A stretch of DNA of 64,000 nucleotides from Xestospongia bergquistia (lineage: Eukaryota > Porifera > Demospongiae > Haplosclerida > Petrosiidae): NCBI GenBank assembly GCA_963965975.1, contig OZ014423.1, forward strand, positions 1,240,001 through 1,304,000, written 5' to 3'. Each line of letters opens with the position of its first letter. Position 1 is the first letter of the stretch. A program made the translations under genes and the position numbers. A model generated the notes under the pieces. The model did not search any database, was not told the origin of the DNA, and saw only the letters and a list, made by a program, of their open reading frames with translations. Shown one piece after another: positions 13,001-23,900 of the stretch.

Positions 13001-14259
13001 ATCTTCAGTAATAAAACAAGTGGGGCAGCAATAACAAATTGAATACATCCTTTGCCATATGAACAGAACTCAAAAGCATCAATAGCTATGCCAAGAGTAG
13101 AGGAAACATGATCTCTCAAAGGGAGAAGGATATTAGCTTCAAAAGAATCTTTTGGATTAGGAATATCGATCTTGAGAATGAACTCGCCTGATCCCTGAGG
13201 ATCACCACTAATGTCATTAAAGGAATTGGACGGGATTTCAAACAGAGATCTCTGTAGAAATGGTGTCAATTCGTTATCAACATACTCCTGGTACTCAGTC
13301 TCACAGACTTTAAACTCTTTTGTTATGGAGCCAAGAAGAGGATGATTGAACCAACTAATGTAGCCCTTTGTTAGCAGTGTCATCACTTTTCCTACATCAG
13401 GTGCTTCACTAAGGTCAGACTGTAGTTTGATTCGTTTCTCTTCAGACATATATGAGAATTTTTGTTGCGGTAAGAGGAAAAGAACAAGTTCATGAACATC
13501 AAAGTCCTTTAATTTTTTCAGAGAACGATATACTTTTCTAGTGAATGATCCAAATTTCTCAGTGATCTCATCAGCGTCTTTTTTCAATCGTGATAGAAGC
13601 TCTAACTTTTCTCGACGTTTCATCTTCTTAATATTGAGCAAAGGAAAATGTGCATGTTTCCATGGATTAGGACATCCTTTTTCAAGAAAACTGCTTAGAG
13701 AGCATTGTCCACATCCACAGAGAAATTTCATGTCTTCATCCTTCAGAGTATCACTGCTATCAGAATCTACTCCTTCATCTTGCCTTTTAGAGTTCTTTTC
13801 TGTACAATTAATAGTTACATGATACTATCATGATATACAAACAATTTACTAACCTTCCTCTAGTAATTTTAAGCACTCATCAATGAGATCTACCCTGTTG
13901 CTGGAATCAAGTGCTTCCAATAATGTGAGATAAGTTGCTTCATCCCCTTGTGCCTTCAACCATGTTTCCAGTAAACACAATCTCATTGCAGCCTCATCAC
14001 CTTTATTGTTAGCTTCAATCTTTTTCATCTCATCTTCAGTAATTCCAAGATAAGCTCGAGTAGTTCTCCATTCTGATAAATCTCTTGCTATTTTCACAAC
14101 ATGAGAAGGAATACATTTCTGTTTTAAATCTTCCAAAGTGATAGAGTGATTTTTCAGACGATGTTCATGTTTCTTAAGGAAATCTGTATTATTATAAATA
14201 TCAAGCTAGAATTAAGACAAAGCTTTACCTTTTGAATTTGTAGCTGCTCTTTTAGCCAT
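7097..14259 (-). CDS. Gene B: Death domain / two CGC modules / SF1 helicase / Ser-Thr-Pro tail
   Basis: This is a complete paralogue of gene A. Exon 1 (14229-14259) encodes MAKRAATNSK. The Death domain exon runs about 13855-14183 (IARDLSEWRTTRAYL...). Module 1 with LCGCGQCSLSS is at about 12895-13800, and module 2 at about 12130-12850. A Tyr/Pro/Ser-rich linker occupies about 10700-12100. The helicase N-core (about 9390-10670) has GPFGSGKTR, LLDEVAQ and GDSKQ; the C-core (about 8540-9340) has LDINYRCHP and NTAISRSRQLVIAVGNP. A long Ser/Thr/Pro/Lys tail (about 7180-8500) holds three tandem repeats and two TFADVV motifs. The last exon ends at a stop in 7097-7099. Introns fall after GDSKQ and after RTQ, the same positions as in the other four paralogues. 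The likely role is RNA or RNP remodelling coupled to Death-fold signalling; the signalling part is inference. Confidence 0.88.
7862..8262 (-). repeat. Three tandem protein repeats in the tail of gene B
   Basis: The tail contains three consecutive units of about 40-48 residues. Each has the order HE(K)EST, Lys-rich KPKKSVT or KLKKS(V/I)T, IPNPP or IPKPP, then GQTS and (Q)PVSxKS. They differ by a few substitutions and short indels, so the expansion looks recent. No known domain is recognised; the composition is that of a disordered region. Confidence 0.75.
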
Positions 14260-14304
14260 TCATAAAAGATGCTAAATGGGCTGCCCAGTCAGCATAGTTA
14301 TTTA

Positions 14305-14396
14305 TCCTCTACTACACCCATTAGGTGTGGTTAAAGAATGAAGTAAGTTATTGTGTGTTTATAAATGAACACACTCACCTACCATATATGGAAGAA
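14305..14396 (-). promoter_or_regulatory. Upstream block of gene B shared with gene A, with CArG-like site
   Basis: The plus-strand order CTACACCCATTAGGTGTGG, then TAAATGAACACACTCACC, then CCATATATGG matches the block upstream of gene A. The CArG-like decamer is at 14382-14391, 123 bases upstream of the gene B start codon, against 128 in gene A. Conserved spacing from the start codon supports a core promoter or transcription-factor site, although recent duplication alone could also explain it. Confidence 0.45.
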
Positions 14397-14518
14397 ATAT
14401 GGAAGTCATACAATTACTGAGGAAGGAATGCTCACTAATAATGTACTGCATAATATGATGCATGGTTAGTGAATAAACAAATTCTGTGCCACAAAATAGA
14501 CAATATTAATTTCTCATT

Positions 14519-14563
14519 CTGTATCAATTTAATTATCTTAATCCCTTGTCTTTCTTGAAAATA
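14519..14563 (-). pseudogene. Short fragment of an A/B-type helicase exon
   Basis: About 45 bases in the B-C intergenic region closely match the helicase exon of gene B around 9671-9715, the segment just after motif Ia that encodes IKIIKLM. No flanking coding sequence is retained. It looks like the residue of a deleted or converted helicase copy. Confidence 0.5.
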
Positions 14564-14725
14564 TTCACATGATATAAAAAATTTAATAACTCTAAGAATG
14601 TATAACTCTTATAATATCAAATCACAAAACATTTTCTTGTGAAAAGTCACACAACAATAAACTAGTATGGCACACAAAACATACATGCAGAGCTGTCTAC
14701 AAATTCTCATTTTAAGACTTTTTGT

Positions 14726-17700
14726 TTAAACATTAGATTGGATAACTTTTAGTATAAATTGTTGTTTAGCTTGAGAGAAGCCTTTTGGGAAGTGCAATGA
14801 ATTATGCTCTAAACAACACTTGAGATATTCTCTCCAACATCTTTCTTTAGATCCCATCACTTTTTCTGTCTCTAGCAACTTCAGTGGATCACCTATAGCA
14901 ACTACAAGAGCTCTAGAACGACTAACAACTGTATTGAATACATGAGGGTTACAAAGACTTTTAGTTTGATCATGAGGCAGTCCATTTTCATCTAATGACT
15001 CATAAGTACTTAATAATATTGCTTGAAATTCAAATCCTATTTATATAAGAAAGGTATTGTAATTGTTTACTATATCTAAGATGATTTAGTACCTTGAATG
15101 TTATAGGAAGTGAGGTATTCAGCACCATGTGGAACTCCTTCATCTTCAGAAAGTCTTTGTCTGACAAGATTTAACTAAAATTATATAGAAATACAGTAGT
15201 ATAAGAACATCTCTTCCTACTTGATTTCGACTGGCAGAAATGATGCATACATCTTTCATATTAAGTCCAATCTTCCTCCATTCTTCAGGCCACTTTTCAA
15301 AATAAAACTTTACCCCAAGTACCACTGCATGTGCATGCACATCAGCATCTTTTTTATTCACTTTTCTCTTACTTGCATCAGCATCACTTACAACAGCAAA
15401 CTTTGAACAATCACAAGAATAGAAAACACATGGAAAAGGAGCCCTTGGGTGTGTCACTACACATTTTGAGAACTTTGAATCAGCAATAGGATCACGATCT
15501 TTATAAAGCAAATGAGAAAGGAGCTTAGTAATCTCAGGATGACAGCGATAATTTCTATTGAGTTCTCCAGTATAATGTAGTAATGAACCGCCAATTTCTC
15601 TATACAATTTCCAGAGACGTTCCAATAGAGATATATTTAATCCACTTCTCCTAGCACCAGTTGCTTGTATATTAACAGTTGGTCCAACCTAAAAAATAAT
15701 AAAACAGTTTTTTTTATTCCATTCAAAAATGTAAACCTGTTTAAAATCTCCAGCCATTATGATCTTTGTATCTTCATTTCCAAGACAAAGTGGAGCTACT
15801 GCTTCAGGCTCACAAACTTGTGCTGCTTCATCCAGAATGATGTGAGTAAAGTAGAAGCTTTTAGATTTGATTTGATTGACAAGCTTGAGTGATGTCATGT
15901 AAGTAGTAACAAAAACAATGCACTTCGCTTCCTCCAATTTATTACTAATCTCAAGGTTAGTGAATTCCACATATTGAACATTGTTGAATTTGGCTTCTTC
16001 CTTCTTTGACTCTCGCATTACTCTCACAATTTGAACATCGTCTTTGCCTTGGAATGCGGGGATCAAATATTGCTCCATATAAACATCTGCATTACTTGTA
16101 TGATGGGTGCAAATAAGGATTCTTGTTTGAGATGAAAAGGATAATCTATTCTGAACAAATTCATATGTTGCTCTAGCTAGTAGAGTAGTTTTTCCAGTGC
16201 CAAATGCACCAGATATAACAATAGGAACATCAGGAGGGCAATCAAGAATATGTTGTAACAAGCGAACTCTGTGATCATCATCAACTGATATTTGTGAGAT
16301 TTCACATTCACCAGGGATGGTTCGAGCTTGAGAATATGTGAATGTAGAATGTTTCAATGAGTTGGAAGGCAAAATTTTTTGAATCATGAAATCAGGAAGT
16401 TGTAAAAGAGCTTTGTGAAGAGAGTTATAATGGTCATGCTTTGCTTCAAACAAAATCTTAGTATTTTGAAAAACGATTCCATTTTCAAATTTATAAAATG
16501 GAAATTCTCTCAGCTTATCCATGTCTGTTTTTGACAATAGTAAATAGAGTATGGGTTTTGTGTTTCTGAAGTTTTGAGGAGCTATTTTTACTTTACACAT
16601 TTCTGTTTCATTGGGAGCATAAATGAGACGGACGTAATCACTTTCCTCCAATGCATATTGAGCTTTGTATTCCTCAATATCAATGTATGCAACATGTGCA
16701 AGAGGCTGTCTCGACTTTGATTGAAACCACTCTGGAATCAAATCCAAAACTTTAAGATCATATTTACCATTACACCTGTTTGGTATGGATATTCCATAAT
16801 CCATATAATTGGGAACTAACCATATTGTAAGTTTTGCATTAACCTCCAATCTATCTGCACCAAGAGCTTTTTTAAACTTTTCTTTATAATCATCAACAGT
16901 AGATGATGATTTAAGAACAATTCTACTTCTCTGAGGTTGTTTCTCCTGAATCTTTTTTGATTCTAAATGATATACATATATACATACATACATACATACA
17001 TACATACATGCATAATTACAATATATATGTATATATATATATATATATATAATATATTGTAATTATATGCATATTATTAACACTTGCCTTCTCTGACTTT
17101 CTTAAGTTCATAATTCCATACGTTCATTTCCAAGAAATTGTGAGGGAATTCACAGTTTTCATTGTTACAATTTTTAATAGAACACAGCGTAAACTCAGAC
17201 AACATTGGTTGTTTCATTGGAATGTGATGAACAGGAACCAATACGTCATTGGTCGGATCCCATGCTACAACTTCAAACTTAATTGGTTCTTTTTGATGGA
17301 CATCATAGTCATGACATTTTAATTCTGCCAATGTCTTTGATGTGTCATTTTTCAAACATTCCTCACAAACATACAAGAAGCCTTCAAGAACAAAAAAAAT
17401 TCTAACATTTCAATTCATAAATCACTGTAAAAATTGATTGGTTGATTTAACTAATATATATAGTTATACAAGTTGTACGTAACAAACTTATTTTGATCAA
17501 AAAAGTAAGTTTATTACTGTTTTCATTGCTAATGTATTGGTGTTTAGATAGCTACATAAACATATTAGCAAACAAAACAGTTTCATGTTTACTTTTTGAA
17601 TATGCAATCAGTATATATGACTATGTATTAGTTAAATCAACCAATCATATTCACAATGTACATTATATCAAAATACCTGGGTAAGGATTATTTGCTAGGT

Positions 17701-20116
17701 CATTACCAAGCTTACTAAGTTGCTGTCTATGGTCATCAATATTGGAACTGATATCTAAACAATAAAATGAATAAAACACATGTTTTTATTACTAGAAAAA
17801 CTGAACCTGTTTGAGCATCTTTGACTTGAGTAATTGGCATTTGGATATTTGACACAGGCTCATCTTCTGAACTATCTATAGCGGAGCAAATAAATATCAT
17901 TGATATCAGTTAACATTTATTTTATTACTTGTAGCATCTGGGAATCTGTACTCAGTATCCAGTGAAGCTCCACCTGCATCTTAAAAATGAATATAGTTTC
18001 AAATAACAATAACATACTTGAAGAATACAACTTTGACATATCAGTTATTGTTTGAATATCTACACATAAAGTAGACAATAGTATTATGTTCTTGAAGTTT
18101 AATTAAGTCTACCTGTACCTGTTGTACTTGAAGCCAAATTAACAGTACTAGTGGGCTCTGTATGAAACTATAATATAAACAATGTATATATATATAATTA
18201 TATATATATATATACATAAGTAGCAATTTCTGTTAATGGCATATATAAAATTGTACATGCACTTACCAGATCATAACGAGTATCTCCATGTATAATGGAC
18301 CTGACCTTGAGTTGAGATCCCTCAATAGTAATACCTGCTAAAGCACTCAACTGATCAGGTGATAAAGGAAAGAGCTCATTTAATATTAATAGAGGGACTA
18401 AAAACTCTACTTCAACACATCCTTTTGAAATAGAACAAATATGGAGGTCTTCAATAGCAATATTGAGTGCTTCAGCAACTTTGCCTTTCAGCACAAAGAT
18501 GTGATCACCAATTATATTTTCATGTGTGGAAAGGGAATCTATTTTTAATCTAAATTTACCAGACCCCTCAATGTCTTCGGGACCAAATGAGTCCTTTGGT
18601 ATTTCAGTAACACTCCTTTTTAAATATTTCATTAGTGTTTCTTCGGTAAATTTATCATAGAGATTTTTGTCATCATTAGTGCCAAACTTCTTGATAAGTG
18701 CTCCTACTGGATGATGATTGAACCATGAACATATATTGGATAAAACTGCAAATACTTCTTCAATGGTCTTCGACCTATCTAATCTTTGATGAAGCTCAGT
18801 TTTCCTTGTAACAATGGTAAAACGCTTTGAAATTCTAAGGAAAGTAATAATGCGTTGAACTGAAATATCTCTTCTTATCATAGACTGGCAAATATCATCA
18901 CAAAGTGAAGCAAATTCATCATTGATAATTTCAGCTTCTTTTGCCAACATATACAGATATTGCTGTGACTTCACTTTCGGAAGCTTTTGAATATCTAAAA
19001 GTGGGAAGCGCTGTAGTGATCCAGGACAATCACAGCCTTCAGTAATAATTTTCTCTAGAGAACATCCACCACAACCACACAAATATTTGAGTGTGTCCTC
19101 TGTGTAATAACCACTACTATTAGACTCCGTCTCAGCATCTTCTGAATTTTCTTCTTGGCAAACTACATAAAACAAGATATGAATATGGTTCAAAGCCTTC
19201 ATTGTACCTTTTATAAGATTGTCTGTTTCGCTTTCCAGGCTTCTTTCATCTTCATGCTCCTAAATAAACAGTAAACACAGTGGTTTAATTTTAAGGTACC
19301 TTCTTCTGAAGCTCTTGAGCAATTGACCTTGCCAAAGCGCTTTGACCAACAGATGGAGAGGCAAGTGCTGTAAGAATTGTCTCCCAATTATGTGGTGCTC
19401 CTGGACTAGGATTGTTAATCCATATTTCCAGAGTTTTTTGAAAGAAATTACTTGGATCACCACCTAGGCTGATATCTGACTTTAAACCGTTCAATTGTTC
19501 TGGTGGAATTTTTAATTGAATTCCAACTTTATTCCACTCTCCAGGAATCTATTGACAAGTAGTGGAGGGGATCGTAAACAGCCAAAAAGTCAGTTAGTGA
19601 CTTATTGGGCGGGTTTGTATTACTATAAGTGCACACCCCATACAATTTATAGCTATAGCGTATATACACGTAGAATATATTCTATTTCTCAACCATTGGT
19701 ATACATATTGACTGGGACAGAAAGTGTTACACTCAGGCTAGATGAAAACATATTTTTTAAACCCAAAAGTTTTACAATTTCAATATCACACTATTAAGTA
19801 CGGGAGTAATAGTTTTTCGCTACCATGCGCGGACGTCTCGATCGCCGCTCGTTCGCTAACCTTAGCAACAATTAAGTTCATCAGCTCATGGATCGTAGGT
19901 ACCGCATACCTCCTCATATGTGTAAAATCTCCTATAAAGATGAGCAAAATTAGGTAGGCTACTAAAATATAACGTTAGGTCATATATATTATATATATAG
20001 AGAGAGAGTGAATATCAATTAATAAACAAAAATGTAAGCTTGCAATTGCGTCGTGTCAGTGATTTACCTGAAAATGAGGACTCTTCTTGAATAGGCGTAT
20101 TTGATTTTTCAGCCAT
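14726..20116 (-). CDS. Gene C: Death domain / CGC-module / CCCH zinc finger / SF1 helicase
   Basis: Exon 1 begins at 20116 (MAEKSNTPIQ). The next two exons encode a Death domain of a different subtype from genes A and B: HELMNLIVAK joined across an intron to IPGEWNKVGIQLKIP. A single Cys module (LCGCGGCSLEK, about 18260-19165) follows. A zinc-binding exon (about 17080-17380) has CEEC and then a C-x4-C-x4-C-x3-H finger (CSIKNCNNENCEFPH), as in HELZ2-type proteins. The helicase (about 14726-16960) has GAFGTGKTT, ILDEAAQ, GDFKQ, NRNYRCHP and NTVVSRSRALVVAIGDP. The protein ends soon after motif VI (stop at 14726-14728), without the long tail of A and B. It is transcribed divergently from gene D. 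An RNA helicase with a signalling domain is the best reading. Confidence 0.85.
16972..17070. repeat. (TACA)n and (TA)n tract within an inverted repeat, intron of gene C
   Basis: A TACA tetranucleotide run of about 35 bases is followed by a TA run. The TA run is flanked by near-complementary arms (GCATAATTACAATATAT and its inverse), which could form a hairpin. It lies in the intron between the zinc-finger and helicase exons. Confidence 0.8.
17427..17653. mobile_element. MITE-like element, copy 1 (intron of gene C)
   Basis: The ends are terminal inverted repeats: left GTAAAAATTGATTGGTTG followed by ATTTAACTAATA, right the inverse complement with a few mismatches at the outer edge. The interior is about 180 bases of AT-rich, non-coding sequence. 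A second copy with the same ends lies in an intron of gene E (30708-30941). No transposase is present, so it is a non-autonomous DNA element by structure. A target-site duplication could not be fixed by eye. Confidence 0.7.
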
Positions 20117-20456
20117 TGCAGACTTCAGTTACTTATTTCACTAAATCAACGTTAATTCCACTCACTCTGACTACTAACGTCTACACTCTCCGTGTTACGC
20201 GAATAGGCGTCTACTATGCATGATGCTCTACTGACACTGCAAAATATACCCCTTTGCTATACATGCGTGAGTAAATGACACCAGGATGTTTGTTGTTATA
20301 TTAGAAAGATAAATATTTCTTTTTGAGAGAAGTCTACTATACTTCTGTACTCCCAGACGTCCACTAATACTATACCTACAACACATTTATTGAATATATG
20401 TAGTCAGTATGCTGAATATTATATAATCACACACACATACAGTATATGTACATGTA

Positions 20457-20457
<1 letters not shown>

Positions 20458-20500
<43 letters not shown>
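20458..20500. repeat. (AAT)n microsatellite
   Basis: An uninterrupted run of about fourteen ATA/AAT units between genes C and D. Confidence 0.95.
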
Positions 20501-20501
<1 letters not shown>

Positions 20502-20795
20502 AAACTTTAACTACAACTTAAAAGGTAATACACTGAGAAAGTGAACGAAGAAACTCTACTTATATAGCAAAATCATGATGACACAGCAATTACACTCATA
20601 TAGTTAACCAGTTTTCAGTTAACAATACCATACAGGTGTCTTATAAAATCTTAAATTAAAATTAAGAAATACACATGCAAATTCTGATGAGAAATTATTC
20701 TTTTATTTTCATGTTATAGTCAGCCACAGTATTTAATTATTCAATCCATTTTAACACTAGTGTACACAACTACATATCTATGCTCCTCCCTAGTT

Positions 20796-20900
20796 ATCCA
20801 CCTGTTGTTATTATACGGTCATGCACGGACAATAGCATTGTTATTTTAAAGGATATCATAATCATCATATGACCGTATAAGGGTTCTATAAGGGGTGGAT
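20796..20900. repeat. Imperfect inverted repeat upstream of gene D
   Basis: The outer arms are ATCCACC (20796-20802) and GGTGGAT (20894-20900). The inner arms TTATACGGTCAT (20811-20822) and ATGACCGTATAA (20869-20880) are exact inverse complements over 12 bases. The loop is about 46 bases. The structure ends about 80 bases before the gene D start codon. It could be a small MITE or a palindromic regulatory site. Confidence 0.65.
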
Positions 20901-20978
20901 TACAGGAACTGCTTGAATGAACATCTGAGTGTTTGTTACTTCATTCATGTGAAATATCAAGAAGTTGCTTGAAGCAAT

Positions 20979-23900
20979 ATGGAAAAAAGAAGAGGTATGT
21001 TAACCTTTTATTAAGATTATCCTGAGTTTGTGATTTTGTAGTGTTTCTCAAAGAAATGGAAAGCCACTTGTCAAGTAGACAGTTAGATGTTTCTGATCTT
21101 CAAAAGAGACTTGAAAAAACAGATATACCAGATTTAGTGAAGTTTGTAGAGGATGACTGGTATCATTTTGGCACTTGCATGAATGTTGAAGTTTTTCAAC
21201 TGAAACAAATCAAAGCTGATTCACAAAAACTGGCAGAACAAGTCATTAACTTTCTAAACCATTTACTAGATCAAGAGACTAGTATCACATATGAATCCTT
21301 CATTCTTGGCTTTTACAAAATGGCAGGTTGTCTGAACAAAAGAGTTCTTGATGTATTGGATTTCCTGGCAAATAAGTTAGAAGGGAAAATATGAAAATAA
21401 ATTATGTATGCCTCTTTAATACAATAGGTCTAAGCACACTAGTTCTACTGATGAAACAGTTACTTCAAACTACTCTGTAAGTTTATACAAAACATTCTAT
21501 TTATGCTATAAATATTGTAGGAAGACAAAATTGTTGAGGCAAAAAATCCACTTTTGTCAACAGTGAAGATGGTATGTAATTAACTATATTCATAATGAGT
21601 ATGCATATGACATTCACACTCTTTGTCAGCAATAGGAGGTATGGATGACACTCATTCTGAAACCAGCGGCACTGCAAGTGATGAAACAATCACATTTCTC
21701 TGTGGCTGTCAAGAGTGTACAATTGATGACTTTCTTAATGGTACAGTTGGATGTAAAAACCCTGGAAAGAGTGACAGATTCCCTCTTCTTGATACTTCAA
21801 CCATTTCTTCTGACAAGCAACTTGATATGATCAGTCAGTTAAATGAAGATGCTGATAGCATAGATGCTGCATTTAGTTCAGTTGTTACTGACATAGCAAT
21901 TTCATTTAGCAATAGAAATGCTAACATAAATGTCATGAAGCTATACCTTTGTAGCCTAGAAGCTATTAAAGCACGTGCTACGATTGAAAATCCTGATTCA
22001 CTGCTACATCCATTCTTGGAAAGAATACAATCTTTTGATACTATAATTGCACTTTTCTTGTTTTTAGCTAGTTTTTGGTCTTGGTTTAACTATGGCCTTC
22101 TTGAAAAGCTTGTTAACAAATTTGGTAATTTAGAGGAAAAGTCTTTAATGAAGGAATATGAAGAAGAATTGAAAATGTTTTTGGAGAGGCATGTGTTTGA
22201 AATACCTTCTTCTATACACAGTCCCAAGGAAATAAATGGCTTCACAAAATTTAATGTTAAGCTTGCTGACAAAATCAGAAGAGAAAGTGCAAGTGAAATT
22301 CCAATGATTCGTAAAAGATTTGCTCAACTGCTAGAGGTTGAAACCCACTCTTTGATCTTAACATCAATTAAAAGTGGTTGTGTTGAACTTTGTTTTCTTG
22401 TTCCTGAACAAGTATCACAGCTATTTCCACTTGCTGCTGAGACATTAGATGAAATATTCAACATTGAGTGGCCAATATGCCAGATAGCTTGTGGTAATAA
22501 TGAGCCACAAATTATAAGAGATCTAAACACTGAGGTACATTGTATGGGTAATCTTTACTACTGAAAAGTATTCCCTTTTAGCTTGAAGACAATGAGAATG
22601 TACTCTATGATGTGACAGAACCTTTAGTTGCGCAAATAGTAGACGGTAAGTATACACAATCAGATTATTATAACAGTCAATGTTATTGTAACTACAGATG
22701 ACAAGCATTCTGTAGTAAGTGGTTCATCAGGTGTAACTGGATCTATTTCTACTGCAAAGACTGTTTCAGAACAGTCAGGGGTTGATTCAGGAACATCTGA
22801 GTCTGGATATGCAAATTCAGAACTTGGTAATACTATTAATTGATATTTACTAATGTCATAATTGAATAAAGGAATTGGAAATGAAGTAAGAGTCCAGCAA
22901 AAACCTAAAGAAGTAAATTTAAGGCACTACAGAGGTTTGGGATTATCTATTTTATGTTTGCTCATTCTTTCTTATCTAGGCATTCATTGGGTATGTCAAG
23001 CATGTTTACTACATAACCCATATAATGAAAGACTACTGGAGTGTACCTGCTGTAATACAACACTTCATGATGGAGTATATCCAATAGTGGCAGTTGCATG
23101 GAATGAAAATGAACACATGATGGTGCAAATCAGACAGCTACCTCAACTTAGTCTTTTAAAAGGCTTTGCTTTGTGTAATGGTACTTGGTGCAAGGGTGAA
23201 AAATGTACTTTTGCCCATAGTGACTTGGAGAAAATGGCCTGGAACTATGAAGTTAACATGATGAAGAAAGGTATTATTTTAATAAACATAACTGACAAAC
23301 ATTTATTTGCTTTTTCATTCATTATAGCTGGTCATCACTGTAAAGGTAGAAACCCTGTAAGTTTGAGATTGACTTCTCAAATTATACTGAATGACTTATT
23401 CTTCCACATATAGCTCCCAGCTTTATTAGAAGCTGTACCTCAAGTACTGGTTATATCACCTGTGCTTATTCCTAACTATCAGCACAATCCAAGACAGATA
23501 ATTCGATTTTCAATAAACAGGAAAGATAATTATCAAGTTTACAACAGGTGGAAAGGAGAATTCAAGAATCGATTGGAACGTACAAAGCTAAAAGATGATG
23601 ATCTTGAGCCTAATCTCACAATTGACAACTACCAAGATAAATTTTATGCACTTCTATGCTTTGAGGAAATGGAGCACATTAGATTACTAACAGAAAAGTA
23701 AGGTATTATTTAAATAATGATGTTAGTAAAATGTTGTTATAGATGTGATGGAAGTTATGACTTTTTTCTCTTGGATGGTGTACCAGAATGGCTGACTAAA
23801 TTATCATATGAAAACCCTCGAAATGTTGGATGCTTGGAAGGAATTACTGGTGATCAAGTGTCATATGCTACTCAATCCAGTGAAGGATTGTTTATTGTTG

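Larger units (their letters stand above)
20117..20978. promoter_or_regulatory. Divergent intergenic region between genes C and D
   Basis: About 860 bases separate the two start codons, so both promoters must lie here. The stretch contains an ATA trinucleotide run (20458-20500) and an inverted repeat nearer gene D. No other gene is visible. A plain shared bidirectional promoter is less likely than two promoters, given the size. Confidence 0.55.

Noticed and set aside
13541..13822. Plus-strand open frames opposite the module exons (also at 31947-32201)
   Set aside because: They are antisense shadows of conserved minus-strand coding exons; no domain or splice support.
15689..17005. Retroelement or bacterial helicase origin for the SF1 helicases
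   Set aside because: The helicase exons have conserved introns across paralogues, host-like base composition and metazoan Death and CCCH partners.
16972..17070. Hairpin around the TA run in the gene C intron as a non-coding RNA
   Set aside because: The pairing arises mostly from simple AT repeats and has no conserved counterpart in the paralogues.
21376..21410. Stop codon at the end of the gene D Death exon suggesting a stand-alone Death protein
   Set aside because: A GTTAGA donor just before it and a CAATAG acceptor join in phase to a Ser/Thr-rich exon, and the same order is seen in gene E.
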